Shown here piece after piece: positions 35,212-44,681 of a stretch of DNA of 64,000 nt. The stretch is from assembly GCA_001516055.1 (NCBI GenBank), contig LOEZ01000058.1, positions 62,001-126,000 on the forward strand, written 5' to 3'. The stretch comes from Gracilibacter sp. BRH_c7a (GTDB taxonomy: Bacteria; Bacillota; Desulfitobacteriia; Desulfitobacteriales; Syntrophobotulaceae). How positions within the stretch are numbered: the stretch's first letter is position 1; each line of letters starts with the position of its first letter. A program made the translations under genes and the position numbers. Under the pieces are notes generated by a model. That model was not told where the DNA came from. It made no database searches and was given only the letters and a program-made list of their open reading frames with translations.

Positions 35212-36633
35212 TTAATCTAATATCACTCTGTTCTTTCCTGAATGTTTCCCCACATAAAGTCGTTCATCAGCCAAATGATATAATTTCTCGTAATCATCTG
35301 CTTCCGTGGGATACTCCGCACCCCCAATACTTACACCTAGTCCAAATTCTTGAAGTCCCATTTGTTTTTTAATCCTATTAATGATAAGGGTAGCCTCTGG
35401 GCTTTTTTGCATATCAGCCAGCACAATAATAAATTCATCTCCCCCACTACGAGCAAGAATATCATTTTCTCGGATAGAGGCATTGATGTTCCTAGTAATT
35501 ACGGATAATGCACGGTCACCTGTTGGGTGCCCCTGCGTATCATTAAGTTTCTTAAACCCATCCAAATCAAGTAATAAAAACAGACAGGTAGAACCACGCC
35601 GCAAAGTACTAGCCATCTCTGCCTTAAAGCGCAGGCGAAACCCCTGTCGATTAAATACTCCAGTCAAGGAATCTGTTGTGGCCATCTGCTCTAGTCTCTG
35701 TCGTTGCCGGATAGTTTCTACAGCCACTCCTAAGCTGCGGGCAAAGGCAGCGAATATTTCCTTGCGCATCTCTAATTTAGCATCGATAAAATTAAGCAAC
35801 CAAAACTCTCCAATAATACCGCTATTGGTTTCTATCGGCTGAATTATGAGTTTACCCCAGGGAAAATTTTCTTCTGAACTAGTCCAAGAAGGCGTAAGTA
35901 CATATACATAAGTTGCTTCATGGCCGGAATAATTTTTTGGATCTAACTGAATTTGATTAAAAATCCACTGCTCCCAGCCACTATCGTTTTGCTTTAACCG
36001 GCCAAATGGGGCCTGTACCTTCCAGCCTTCTTCATGGCGCATAAAGAAAAATCCTGCTTCAAGATTTAATACCATAGCCATCTCACCGGCTTCTTCAAGC
36101 AATTCTGTTTCACTCTGGACCTGGACAAGAATCTCTGTTCCCCATAACAATAAATTTAAGTCCTTCTCCCGCTCCGATGCAGCTAAGCACATTTTGTATT
36201 CATTGATTAAAGATGCCGCCAAGGGACCAAGTTGATTAAGCCATAGTGTGGTCTTACCATCAAAGGCACTAGTACCAGAGGTAAATAACCCTAAAACACC
36301 AATTTCCACTCCAAGATGCTGCAGCGGATACCAAAGTACATGTTTGTACTCAGATTTAAATTGATTATATGAAAACTCGTCATTAACACTTAATTCACTT
36401 AAGAACCTTACATCTTGAGGATCTTCCGTGCTTTTGGCAATTAAGCAATGTTTTTCCGAGTGCGTTATCCAAATAGCAGTCAGCTGACAGGCGAACAGCT
36501 TCAAGCAACCTTGGCTAAAAATCTGTAAGGCAGCCTCAGTATTCGTTTGATTATTTACTTCTTGAATTAAGGATGTTACTTCCTCAATTCTACCTAACCA
36601 ATACACGTTATTATTAGAATTTATTGAATTCAA
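35212..36633 (-). CDS. GAF-GGDEF diguanylate cyclase
   Basis: 473 residues, soluble. Two GAF-like domains (about 20-155 and 160-310), then GGDEF from about 330. The active site is intact (RSGGDEFIIV), and an inhibitory I-site RxxD (REND) lies five residues before it, so c-di-GMP synthesis with product feedback is expected. LDLDGFKKLND is the GTP/metal-binding segment. I chose the TTG with GGGAG 5 nt upstream over a GTG inside that site. It lies 125 nt upstream of the hydrogenase-like kinase on the same strand. Confidence 0.9.
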   Translation of the reverse strand: MNSINSNNNVYWLGRIEEVTSLIQEVNNQTNTEAALQIFSQGCLKLFACQLTAIWITHSEKHCLIAKSTEDPQDVRFLSELSVNDEFSYNQFKSEYKHVLWYPLQHLGVEIGVLGLFTSGTSAFDGKTTLWLNQLGPLAASLINEYKMCLAASEREKDLNLLLWGTEILVQVQSETELLEEAGEMAMVLNLEAGFFFMRHEEGWKVQAPFGRLKQNDSGWEQWIFNQIQLDPKNYSGHEATYVYVLTPSWTSSEENFPWGKLIIQPIETNSGIIGEFWLLNFIDAKLEMRKEIFAAFARSLGVAVETIRQRQRLEQMATTDSLTGVFNRQGFRLRFKAEMASTLRRGSTCLFLLLDLDGFKKLNDTQGHPTGDRALSVITRNINASIRENDILARSGGDEFIIVLADMQKSPEATLIINRIKKQMGLQEFGLGVSIGGAEYPTEADDYEKLYHLADERLYVGKHSGKNRVILD

Positions 36634-36714
36634 TGTTTCTCCCACCTAACTTTACACACAAATACAACCCCTACTGAATTTCTTCCATTTAATAATGTTA
36701 TTATAGTTTAGTTT

Positions 36715-38472
36715 CTAGCATATTTCTCCCATCATCTCTGTAAAAACTGATACAAGGCAAGGATCAAATTGCACTCCAGAAAATCTATGTAATTCTTCTA
36801 TTCTTTCGGAATAGTTCATTGCTTTGCGATAAGGCCGATCGTTACTCATACTATCATAAGCATCTGCAATAGAAAGAATTCTGCACTCCAAAGGAATCTC
36901 TTTTCCAACAAGCCCCAAAGGATATCCCTCACCATTCCACCATTCATGGTGTTTTAGAACAAAATCTGAGATATAAGCTAAATCTGGTGATGAATTCGCA
37001 ATCCTAAAACCAATCTCACTGTGTTTTTTCATCTCCTCAAATTCGTCCTTATCAAGTTTTCCCGGTTTAAAAAGGATAGCATCCCGAATCCCAACTTTCC
37101 CAATATCATGAAAACGGGCAAAAAGAATAAGCTTACTTATTTCTGGTTCACTCATTCCAATTCTAACTGCGATTTCCTCTACCATCTTCTGTAACCTATC
37201 AGTATGTCCCTCTGTGATATAATCTCTAGCTTCTAATGTTTTCATAAGAAGATCAACGGTTCTACTTCTCGTACTTTGACTTTGAAGGAGCTTATTAAAA
37301 TACATCTTTTCTTCAGCTTCTTTGAGGGCTTGAGAAATCTTATTAGGATCGCAGGAATGACAATAGGTTATACCTATTGAAATACTTAACGGAATGGGTA
37401 GAGTCTGCCTATTATATTTCTCTACCCTTTTCTGGATGGTGATGTAAACTTGATTAATCTCATCTTCTTTGACATCTTTAAGAATAATCGCGAATTCATC
37501 TCCTCCTATGCGCGCAATGACACTGTTTATCGGACAGGATTTATTAAGAATCTGCGCACATGATATAAGATACTTATCCCCTTCTTGGTGTCCCAAAGTA
37601 TCGTTAACCAATTTAAGTCCATCGACATCACAAACGAGAATCCCAATCGCCTTAGTTTCTTTATTAATCTTTAAAATTTCCTCTTCAAAAAATCTTCTAT
37701 TATATAATCCGGTCACTGCATCATGTTCAGCAAAATATCTTATTTGTTTATCTGCCATATGTTGTTCAGTAATATCCCGTATTACTCCGAGTATCTTTCG
37801 AGGCTTACCCTCAGAATTCTGTTCGAGAATTGCAACCGAATGAATGATTCTCTCAATACCATCAACCTCTCTGTTAATTCTATATATCACATCATACTTT
37901 CCTTCGTGATGGATTAATAGATATAATGCAGAATCCAGCAGTGGTCTATCTTCTTTGTGAACTAGTTCTTGCGGCCTTTCAAGAGGTATATAAGAGGTGT
38001 CCTGTTCAATACCATAAATTTTAAACGCCTCTGTTGAAGCCCACATTGTCTTGTTTTCCAGATCCAGTTCCCAATTACCTACATGGGCCAAGGCTTGTGC
38101 TCGATATGACCTATCTTGATTGATTCTCAACAGATTCATATAAGATTTCAATTCATCGTACTGCTGGCTAATTTCTTCATTCGTTGCCTCAAGCTCCTGA
38201 TGGGCAGCAGTCAACTCTTGATGGTTCTGCAAGATTTGTGCCTCAGCCAATTCTATCTTGCTAAACGATTTTTCTAATAAGTAATACAAAATTAATGCTG
38301 TTATAATAACATAGAACCAACCCTTATATGTACTAATTATGGTTAGTGTTTCTGTATTATCGGATAACAAACCAGCAAGCCTATCGGAAAATAAAATCCA
38401 GATTGACCCAAGAACTAAATAGATTAAACAGATTCTTGTTAATTCGTACTTATATTTATTTTTCATATCCAA
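36715..38472 (-). CDS. Membrane PAS-GGDEF-HD-GYP c-di-GMP protein
   Basis: 585 residues. Two N-terminal membrane helices (about 13-30 and 48-66), a coiled coil (about 75-115), PAS (about 125-240), GGDEF (about 250-400; RIGGDEFAII intact, no RxxD I-site), and HD-GYP (about 400-585) with HDIGK, HHEWWNGEGYP and SIADAYDSM all intact. It can in principle both make and degrade c-di-GMP. The TTG start has GAGGAGG 7 nt upstream. It heads a run of signalling genes on the minus strand and is divergent from the broken HD-GYP gene at 38820. Confidence 0.92.
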   Translation of the reverse strand: MDMKNKYKYELTRICLIYLVLGSIWILFSDRLAGLLSDNTETLTIISTYKGWFYVIITALILYYLLEKSFSKIELAEAQILQNHQELTAAHQELEATNEEISQQYDELKSYMNLLRINQDRSYRAQALAHVGNWELDLENKTMWASTEAFKIYGIEQDTSYIPLERPQELVHKEDRPLLDSALYLLIHHEGKYDVIYRINREVDGIERIIHSVAILEQNSEGKPRKILGVIRDITEQHMADKQIRYFAEHDAVTGLYNRRFFEEEILKINKETKAIGILVCDVDGLKLVNDTLGHQEGDKYLISCAQILNKSCPINSVIARIGGDEFAIILKDVKEDEINQVYITIQKRVEKYNRQTLPIPLSISIGITYCHSCDPNKISQALKEAEEKMYFNKLLQSQSTRSRTVDLLMKTLEARDYITEGHTDRLQKMVEEIAVRIGMSEPEISKLILFARFHDIGKVGIRDAILFKPGKLDKDEFEEMKKHSEIGFRIANSSPDLAYISDFVLKHHEWWNGEGYPLGLVGKEIPLECRILSIADAYDSMSNDRPYRKAMNYSERIEELHRFSGVQFDPCLVSVFTEMMGEIC

Positions 38473-38819
38473 AATAAATCCTCCTCTTCATCAATAGTTG
38501 ACGAAAATCAGACTGTTTCTTTAGTTTCACAACCCTAATTATTCACGGAATTAATATACATTTTTTAGTTAATTTGGAATAATTATAGTTTATTTGGTAT
38601 GGAAAATAAATAGAAATTTCTCTAGTCATTATTCAGTTCATATTTTGATATCTAATTATTGCTTTCTATATTTATCAATTTATATTTATTGTTTTTGATT
38701 CAAGTAGTTTGTCGTTTTCTTTACATCTAGAGTGATATGCTATAAAATTGGCTTGTTAAAAAACAATTATCGGTACTAAGAGAAATCCAACGCTTTATGT
38801 TTCCAGAGGAGGAAGGATA
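38473..38819. other. Divergent intergenic region, no feature recognised
   Basis: An AT-rich 347-bp gap between two divergent c-di-GMP genes. I looked for a GEMM-type c-di-GMP riboswitch and saw no match. The only clear signal is the AGGAGG at 38807-38812 belonging to the gene at 38820. Confidence 0.5.
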
Positions 38820-39952
38820 ATGACTACTAGGCTAGGATATTTTGACGACTATGCTACAGAATAAAGATGATAAAATCCATACCAATAAATCTAGTCATGT
38901 AAAAAAGATGATCAAAGATCTTATTCCAGGAGATATCGTTTTACAGCCCATCTATCGTACGGATGGTCTTATGTTGATTAATAAAAATAAAAAAGTTGTC
39001 ATCTCCTTTAATAGAGATGATTAACAAGCATATTATACCTACTGTCCCAGTGCTTATAGCATCTTCTTCCGACGCAATTTCAGATAATACTCAGAATTAT
39101 TTAACTTCTAATTCTGAACATATATCCCAAGACAATCAGCCTTTTATAAATATTCTATCTAATTATCCTTTATGGATCTCCTTAGAAAGCAAATTGGAAT
39201 CGGAAAACTTGAAGGATAGAGCAAGAGAGGTTAAGCAAGAATTATTAGATTTAATGAACAACAATCCAACCTTTTCTTCTTTAGTTACTAGGATTAAGGA
39301 ATATGATGATGTTTTATTAATCCATAGTATCAATATCACCTGTCTTTCACTTATGATCGGGTTGACCCTAGAATTTGCTATCAGTGACTTATTTGATCTA
39401 GCAATCGCAGCACTGTTTTGTAATATTGGTTTTACCTCAACATCCAAAGATGATTTTAAATATTTTTTAAAACATAAAAAAAATAACCATGAGTTGATAA
39501 AAAATCATATTGAGACTTATTCAGAAATGACTATCGATTCACCCCTCTTACGTAAAAAAAAGATTGTCTATGGTATATTAGACCATCACGAATATTATAA
39601 TGGCACAGGTTCCCCCAGTGGTAAGCAAGGGGAAGAAATAAGTCTTTTTGGCAGGATTCTTTTAATAGCCCACAGCTATGATGAATTAGTAGGAGGATAT
39701 AATTACACAACCGGACTTCATCCTCTAGAGGCCTTAAAAGTAATCTTTGAAAATAAAGATAATCACTTTGATCGAAACATTTTAAATATATTTATGTATC
39801 GCACAACCTATTTCAAGTTAGGTGAAATTATCAATCTTCCCCTTGGTCGAAAGGGTAAAATCGTTGGTTTTGACGATTATATTAAAAACCCTCACCTCCC
39901 TATTATTAAGTTGCAAAGTGGTGCAACTATTAACTTGCGCACATTGGATTAG
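38820..39952 (+). pseudogene. Frameshifted, degenerate HD-GYP gene
   Basis: A single HD-GYP-type gene is spread over three frames. ATG at 38820 has AGGAGG at 7-nt spacing but runs into a stop at 38862. Removing one T from the T-run at 38840-38843 joins it to the frame with IPGDIVLQPIYRTDGLML, and removing one A from the A6 run (38989-38994) joins that to the 39000-39952 frame (LSSPLIEMINKHIIPTVPVL). The downstream domain keeps H-S in LLIHSINITCL and LDHHEYYNGTGSP, but the metal HD reads CNIGF and GYP reads GSP, so it was probably already catalytically dead. Confidence 0.75.
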
Positions 39953-39971
39953 AGAATTGTAAGTACATAAA

Positions 39972-40018
39972 AAAGGAGTATCGCTTGCTACTTAAAAAGT
40001 AGGAAGTGACACTCCTTT
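39972..40018. terminator. Bidirectional terminator
   Basis: AAAGGAGT...CTACTT, AAAA loop, AGTAG...ACTCCTTT (a long stem with a few mismatches) between convergent genes. Confidence 0.78.
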
Positions 40019-40035
40019 GATTTTTTATGTTTATT

Positions 40036-40341
40036 CTAGTAGTTTGATCTTTGTTGTTGGAAACAATCTCTACAATAAACAGGCTTGTCGCCAGAAGGTT
40101 GGAAAGGAACAGTGGCTTCATTACCACATGCAGAACAAGTTACAGTGTACATCTGACGGTCTTGGCTACCATAACCGCCTCTGGAACCGCCTCTGTTCTG
40201 TGCTTTTTTGGCTGCACGACACTCTGGGCATCTGCCAGGTTCATTAGTGAAACCTTTTTCTGCATAGAACTCTTGTTCAGAAGCAGTAAAAGCAAACTCC
40301 ACTCCACAATCTCTACAAGTTAGTGTTTTGTCATTAAACAT
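40036..40341 (-). CDS. Zinc-ribbon protein (two CxxC-type domains)
   Basis: 101 residues. Two zinc ribbons: residues about 9-43 (TCRDCGVEF...RCPECRAAKK) and about 67-93 (TCSACGNEATVPF...YCRDCFQQQR), joined by a Gly/Arg/Gln-rich linker (RGGSRGGYGSQ). The second matches the CxxC-x17-CxxC zinc-ribbon family. Nucleic-acid binding is likely but unproven. GGAGG precedes the ATG. Confidence 0.85.
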   Translation of the reverse strand: MFNDKTLTCRDCGVEFAFTASEQEFYAEKGFTNEPGRCPECRAAKKAQNRGGSRGGYGSQDRQMYTVTCSACGNEATVPFQPSGDKPVYCRDCFQQQRSNY

Positions 40342-40624
40342 AGAAAAAACCTCCGAATTTTTTTTTACCCGTTCCTACGGCACTTCCTAAAACTTCCTGG
40401 ATCGGGAAATCTGAAGGTTTTCGAACATTGACCAGTATAACGAGCTAGTTAAGTATAGCTAATACTAAGAAAAAATGCAAGCTTTATATTCTATGGTCTC
40501 ACTAAGTGAAAGGCTATGTCTATTTCGTGATAACATTTCTAATAACACATAATAATTTTCAGGTACATTTTACCAGAATATATTTATTAATTCGAGGGTA
40601 ATCTATTAAGGATAAAGCTCAAAA
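40342..40624. other. Leader/intergenic DNA without recognised gene
   Basis: Between the zinc-ribbon start and the hairpin at 40625. The 90 bp next to the zinc-ribbon gene are comparatively GC-rich and could form a 5' leader structure, but I could not match a riboswitch class. The rest is AT-rich. Confidence 0.4.
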
Positions 40625-40655
40625 GGGAACCGCCAATCACGGTTCCCCCTGTTTT
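40625..40655. terminator. Terminator after the SASP gene
   Basis: GGGAACCG, 7-nt loop, CGGTTCCC, then CCTGTTTT on the plus strand. It lies 37 bp past the SASP stop on the minus strand. Confidence 0.65.
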
Positions 40656-40683
40656 AAATCAGTTGCTTATAAAGTATGGGTTA

Positions 40684-40830
40684 CTAACGCATACCAAAGC
40701 TTTCAAAAGTCTTCTTCACCATGTATCCACCAACGGAACCATTTTGCCTAGCCGATGTTTCAGGTCCTAAATTTACACCCATCGAACTAGCAGCTTGATT
40801 CTTGTCTACTGGAAGTTTATATTTTGCCAT
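40684..40830 (-). CDS. Alpha/beta-type small acid-soluble spore protein
   Basis: 48 residues. Contains MGVNLGPETSARQNGSVGGY and ends MVKKTFESFGMR, the hallmark C-terminal half of alpha/beta SASPs, which coat spore DNA and protect it. It is shorter than the usual 60-70 residues: the N-terminal helix is cut to MAKYKLPVDKNQAASS. A GGGAGG ribosome site is present. Expected to be forespore-specific. Direct evidence that the organism forms endospores. Confidence 0.88.
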   Translation of the reverse strand: MAKYKLPVDKNQAASSMGVNLGPETSARQNGSVGGYMVKKTFESFGMR

Positions 40831-41045
40831 TTTTAATTCCCTCCTTTCTTTTGGAATGTAAACTTATTATTTCCATATACTACTTTTATACTCTGGGATT
40901 TTATGTAATAAAATGCGAAATAACTATTTTTTTTCATTTCCTAGAAAAGAAAGGGTTATAAACGTTTTAATAGTTTAAAATATAGCCCTTTGGGCAAAGG
41001 ATATAGTAGGTGTGCGTTATTATCTAAAATTTGTTGGAGGTTTGT

Positions 41046-41300
41046 ATGCTTACCGACTCTCAAATTATCGGTATCCATAACCAAGATCCCTTGGCACTGT
41101 TTATTCAGTTCTCAGTTGGCGAACGCTACTATATTTATGAACGAGATTGCGTAACGAGATTCGAATCCGTTAAAGAAGAGCTTTATGAAAAGAAACGTTA
41201 TGGTCGTGTTGATCTTGACCTTAAGGATGAACAAGTCTTGCTCGGAAAGATTATGTTTAATCCCAAAATAAAAAAGGTAATGAAAGATTACCCCTTTTAA
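41046..41300 (+). CDS. Uncharacterised small protein (84 aa)
   Basis: 84 residues, soluble. Features are an N-terminal LTDSQIIGIHNQDPLALFIQ and a charged centre (YYIYERDCVTRFESVKEELY). TGGAGG lies 5 nt before the ATG at 41046; the in-frame TTG 15 nt earlier overlaps that site. No known family recognised. It is followed by a terminator. Confidence 0.62.
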   Translation: MLTDSQIIGIHNQDPLALFIQFSVGERYYIYERDCVTRFESVKEELYEKKRYGRVDLDLKDEQVLLGKIMFNPKIKKVMKDYPF

Positions 41301-41330
41301 TATATATTGGCTCCGAACATGGACATAAGA

Positions 41331-41362
41331 AAAGGCTGCCCCAAATTAAGTGGGCAGCCTTT
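41331..41362. terminator. Bidirectional terminator
   Basis: AAAGGCTGCCC, 10-nt loop, GGGCAGCCTTT, T-rich on both strands, between convergent genes. Confidence 0.85.
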
Positions 41363-41387
41363 TAGATTTGTTGAGACTTACAGTCAA

Positions 41388-41798
41388 TTATGCAACTTTA
41401 ATTATTTGTTTTACCTTATCGAAAACTTGAACAGATAACTGTTTATTGCCTGACATGATCAATCTGCCGTTACATACTACTGCCGGTGATCTTAATGCAA
41501 AGATAGTTTTTAATCCCTGCCCTATTGATACCCTATATCTGAATACATCCTTAATCAACCGGGGAAATAGATACCCTTGATTTCTGGGATCAACGACATC
41601 CACATCGATGGAATCGCCATACTCCTCTTTTAATCTCTGGTAAAACTCTCCGGTAGTACGGATGATTGCGGTGGTCTCCGGGAAGAGGTCTACTTTAGCA
41701 AATTCCCTCACAAATTCTCCGTCAAAGGGCACACAGCAAGAAGCGACTAATTCATCTTGTTCGCGGATGATGATTACCCTATCTTTGATATTATCCAC
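41388..41798 (-). CDS. Small protein coupled to cstA, possible thioredoxin-like fold
   Basis: 136 residues. The pattern beta (VIIIREQDE), vicinal cysteines (ASCC), a helix, then a strand (IDVDVVDPRNQ) and SPAVVCNGRLIMSG resembles a thioredoxin-like or ArsD-like fold, where PAVV-NG is a typical cis-Pro strand. This is by-eye only. Its GTG start directly abuts the cstA stop, so it is translationally coupled to cstA and may modulate or pair with it. Confidence 0.6.
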   Translation of the reverse strand: MDNIKDRVIIIREQDELVASCCVPFDGEFVREFAKVDLFPETTAIIRTTGEFYQRLKEEYGDSIDVDVVDPRNQGYLFPRLIKDVFRYRVSIGQGLKTIFALRSPAVVCNGRLIMSGNKQLSVQVFDKVKQIIKVA

Positions 41799-43424
41799 CT
41801 ACTTAGCTCCAACCCCTGTGTTTGGAGGACCTGATACTTCTTTCAATGTCTTATTGGCAAATACAGCCAGGATAATAGCCAGGATGAATAAGAGAACTGC
41901 TATTACGGCTAATACCCAGTTAGCTGCCAGGAAGTTCTTGTAGCTTAATATCACTAACGAACACAATGTTACAGCGAACATAAAGTACATTGGATATTTG
42001 ACGAATCTATTATCCTTGCCAAGCTTGGCCAGCCATACAGATACTGCCAGGAGGGCAAGTGCAGCCAGTAATTGGTTAGCGGAACCGAATATAGGCCAGA
42101 TTGCAGACCAGCTTGTCAATGCCAACCAACCTGAAATTACGACAGTAACGATAGTAGCAACATATGGATTAGCAGCGATACTTTTGCTTTCACCTTCAGT
42201 TGCGGATACTTTCTCAAAAAATTCCTGGAAGACATAACGTCCCAGACGGGTAGCAGTATCGAGAGTGGTCAAAGCGAATGCTGAAACAACTAAAGAAGCA
42301 AATGTGACACCCAGAGTCAAGGGAACTCCTATCGATCCTAAGAAAGCTCCCACACCTCTTGAGAATACCGCTACCGCTCCGCCATTAGCTAGTTCCCCGG
42401 CATAGTCAGCTACCATAATAGCTGTAATTAATGCCACTACTGCTAAAGTTGACTCGATTAACATACCACCATAACCGATAAACTTGGCATCAGTTTCTTT
42501 ATACATTTGCTTGGCTGTTGTACCGGATGCAACCAGAGAGTGGAAACCCGAGATGGCTCCACAGGCGATAGTAACGAATAGTATCGGGAACAACCAACCT
42601 AAGTTTGTGGTAAAGACAAAGGCCGGGGCATTGATTGTAGGGTTATAGAAGAATACCCCGATAACTGCCAGGCCTATCAAGGCATATAGAAGGAAAGAGT
42701 TCAAGTAGTCCCTGGGCTGTAATAGAATCCAAACGGGAGTTACTGATGCAATTACAATATAAACTAATAAAAGTGCAATCCAAGTAGTTTTGGCTAATAC
42801 TAACGGGAATAAAATCCCTAACCAGATAGCTACAACTAATAGTGCAACACCGGCAATAGTACTGATAGCAAGCGGAAAGTTCCTGCGAAATACCAGGAAA
42901 CCATAAAGAAGTGCAACCCCCATAAATAGTATAGAAGCAGTACCTGCTTGCGGTACAGCAACGAAAGTATTGGCAACTACGTTAATAAATGCAGCTATAA
43001 CTAGAACCAGAGTTAACCAAGCAAAAATACCAAATAACTTTTTACCTGTATCTCCTATAGTGCTTTCGATAACCACTGCGATGGATTTCCCTTTATGCCG
43101 AACCGAAGCAACTAAGGCTGAGAAGTCATGAACTGCCCCAAAGAAAATTCCTCCTAGTACGATCCATAAGAAGGCAGGAATCCATCCAAACACCGCAGCA
43201 CTGACCGGCCCAATAATTGGAGCAGCACCGGCAATAGAAGCAAAGTGATGTCCTAACAGTACCGGAGCCTTGGCAGGAACATAGTCCACACCATCACTCA
43301 TGGTATGAGCAGGAGTAGGATTGGAATCATCTAATTCAAACTTTTTAGCTAAGTAAGTACCATAGAATTTATATGCTAATAAAAAAGCTATAATTGCGCC
43401 TACCAATAACACCAAAGCACTCAT
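41799..43424 (-). CDS. cstA: Carbon starvation protein A-type peptide/pyruvate transporter
   Basis: 541 residues, about sixteen membrane helices. CstA signatures include VDYVPAKAPVLLGHHFASIAG (starting near residue 48), GAAPIIGPVSAAVFGWIPAF, GAVHDFSALVASVRHKGKSI and LTTLDTATRLGRYVFQE. CstA/BtsT proteins import peptides or pyruvate during nutrient limitation. GAGGAGG precedes the ATG. The small gene at 41388 follows without a gap. Confidence 0.94.
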   Translation of the reverse strand: MSALVLLVGAIIAFLLAYKFYGTYLAKKFELDDSNPTPAHTMSDGVDYVPAKAPVLLGHHFASIAGAAPIIGPVSAAVFGWIPAFLWIVLGGIFFGAVHDFSALVASVRHKGKSIAVVIESTIGDTGKKLFGIFAWLTLVLVIAAFINVVANTFVAVPQAGTASILFMGVALLYGFLVFRRNFPLAISTIAGVALLVVAIWLGILFPLVLAKTTWIALLLVYIVIASVTPVWILLQPRDYLNSFLLYALIGLAVIGVFFYNPTINAPAFVFTTNLGWLFPILFVTIACGAISGFHSLVASGTTAKQMYKETDAKFIGYGGMLIESTLAVVALITAIMVADYAGELANGGAVAVFSRGVGAFLGSIGVPLTLGVTFASLVVSAFALTTLDTATRLGRYVFQEFFEKVSATEGESKSIAANPYVATIVTVVISGWLALTSWSAIWPIFGSANQLLAALALLAVSVWLAKLGKDNRFVKYPMYFMFAVTLCSLVILSYKNFLAANWVLAVIAVLLFILAIILAVFANKTLKEVSGPPNTGVGAK

Positions 43425-43528
43425 GAGCTAACCTCCTCTAACTTTTTAATTCTTTTATACCTTTTCTCATCAATTTTTCTTATCTATTATCCTAATTGGC
43501 AGCTAGAAACCCACCCTCCTTTCTTTCT

Positions 43529-44047
43529 CTAAATGCTTTTTTTATCTTCTATCTTAAATGGCAGATAGAAATTCTCTACCTCCTTTCCTTTTCTATTACT
43601 TATCACTCGATTGGAGTGGAGACTGACAGCAAGAAGTCGGACATCTGCCCATCCTTTAAACGAAAATGCATAGGTCTTTCTATGCTTAAATCCTGAAATC
43701 TTTTTCTCTAGGTCTTGAGGAATATCATCAACAACCATAATTCCCGTGATGATACTAGACATATGTTCTGTATGAGGTTTAACTAAATAATCCACAGCTG
43801 ATACTAAGAATTGTTGAAAATCCTCTACATTTTTATCATCCAGAGATTCATAGCATTTAACAAAACAGTATTCATATATTTCCGCACGCCATACCTTGAC
43901 CTTTTTAGAAGCAAAATAACTTTCGTTATGGATTTCAGATTTTGCATACAGCTGCATCTGTTGATCTAGGATTGTTATATCTCTTTCAGTATCAAAGTTT
44001 CTCTGTAACCTGGTATTAATTAAGTCAGTATATTCAGCAAAATTCAT
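43529..44047 (-). CDS. Uncharacterised protein (172 aa)
   Basis: Soluble protein with an N-terminal helical part (FAEYTDLINTRLQRNFDTER), then a Cys-containing segment (YEYCFVKCYESLDD) and a C-terminal beta part (KHRKTYAFSFKGWADVRLLA, SLHSNRVISN). I do not recognise the family. Just past its stop (43490-43525) lies a decayed near-copy of its last coding bases, with the ggcagNtagaaa element repeated, suggesting a small local duplication. Upstream of the CstA gene on the same strand, 104 nt away. Confidence 0.6.
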   Translation of the reverse strand: MNFAEYTDLINTRLQRNFDTERDITILDQQMQLYAKSEIHNESYFASKKVKVWRAEIYEYCFVKCYESLDDKNVEDFQQFLVSAVDYLVKPHTEHMSSIITGIMVVDDIPQDLEKKISGFKHRKTYAFSFKGWADVRLLAVSLHSNRVISNRKGKEVENFYLPFKIEDKKSI

Positions 44048-44379
44048 AGAGTAAAAATGCCCCCTTAAATTTTTATGACCTGTTATTTAATTATGTAAGC
44101 AATTACTTCTTTAGAATAAAGATAGTAAACCCTACTTTTCACATGCCCTAATTTCTCCTATAATTGGTTAATTATTCAATAATGACTATATTATAACTTA
44201 TATTATCTGAAAATAAAATGTATTCTGTTAATAAAAATCGGAAAACCAAATTAATCTGAAATCCAAATTGACACCAATTAATTCCCCTGAAAAATTATAA
44301 TTAGTACTTACACTATTAAGTATTAATCCCATAATATGGTATTAGATTTTTAACTATAAATAATAAGGAAGTGGATTAG
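44048..44379. other. AT-rich intergenic region
   Basis: 332 bp between divergent genes. Very AT-rich, with no hairpin, ORF or clear -10/-35 pair that I would defend. Confidence 0.5.
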
Positions 44380-44526
44380 ATGTACGTCAAAGTTAAAAGA
44401 GGCCAGACCTTATATAAAATTGCTACACATCATCATACAACGATTAATAAATTGTTAGTATTAAATCCTGTGCTTAGAACTCGTCCAGATCTTATCTATG
44501 CCGGAGAATTTATCAGAGTCCATTAA
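44380..44526 (+). CDS. Single LysM-domain mini-protein
   Basis: 48 residues that are one complete LysM domain: YVKVKRGQTLYKIATHHHTT, then INKLLVLNP and LIYAGEFIRVH. LysM binds N-acetylglucosamine polymers such as peptidoglycan. It has no signal peptide, so it may act in the mother cell or at the forespore surface, as SafA-like LysM proteins do (inference). An AAGGAAG site lies upstream and a terminator directly downstream. Confidence 0.8.
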   Translation: MYVKVKRGQTLYKIATHHHTTINKLLVLNPVLRTRPDLIYAGEFIRVH

Positions 44527-44548
44527 CAAGATGTGAAAATTTTCAACT

Positions 44549-44572
44549 AAGAGCTCAGGCTCTTTTTCTTTT
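44549..44572 (+). terminator. Terminator of the LysM gene
   Basis: AAGAGC, TCAG loop, GCTCTT, then TTTCTTTT. Confidence 0.75.
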
Positions 44573-44591
44573 GGAGATTATGTATAAAATA

Positions 44592-44625
44592 GCCGACAAG
44601 GTGAGAATGAACTCACCCAGTCGGC
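44592..44625. terminator. Hairpin before the rhodanese gene end
   Basis: GCCGAC..GGTGAG, loop, CTCACC..GTCGGC. It lies 57 bp past the stop of the minus-strand rhodanese gene and probably ends it. Confidence 0.68.
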
Positions 44626-44681
44626 CATCATTTATCTATTTGATATCTCATTTACTTCATCTTCAGTAAACCATTTTAGTT

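Noticed and set aside
35381-35842. 153-codon plus-strand ORF opposite the GGDEF gene
   Set aside because: It is antisense to a clear GAF-GGDEF gene with intact motifs, has no ribosome site and a Ser/Arg-rich composition typical of a shadow frame.
38473-38819. c-di-GMP (GEMM) riboswitch between two c-di-GMP genes
   Set aside because: The context invited it, but no GEMM core sequence or paired helices were visible.
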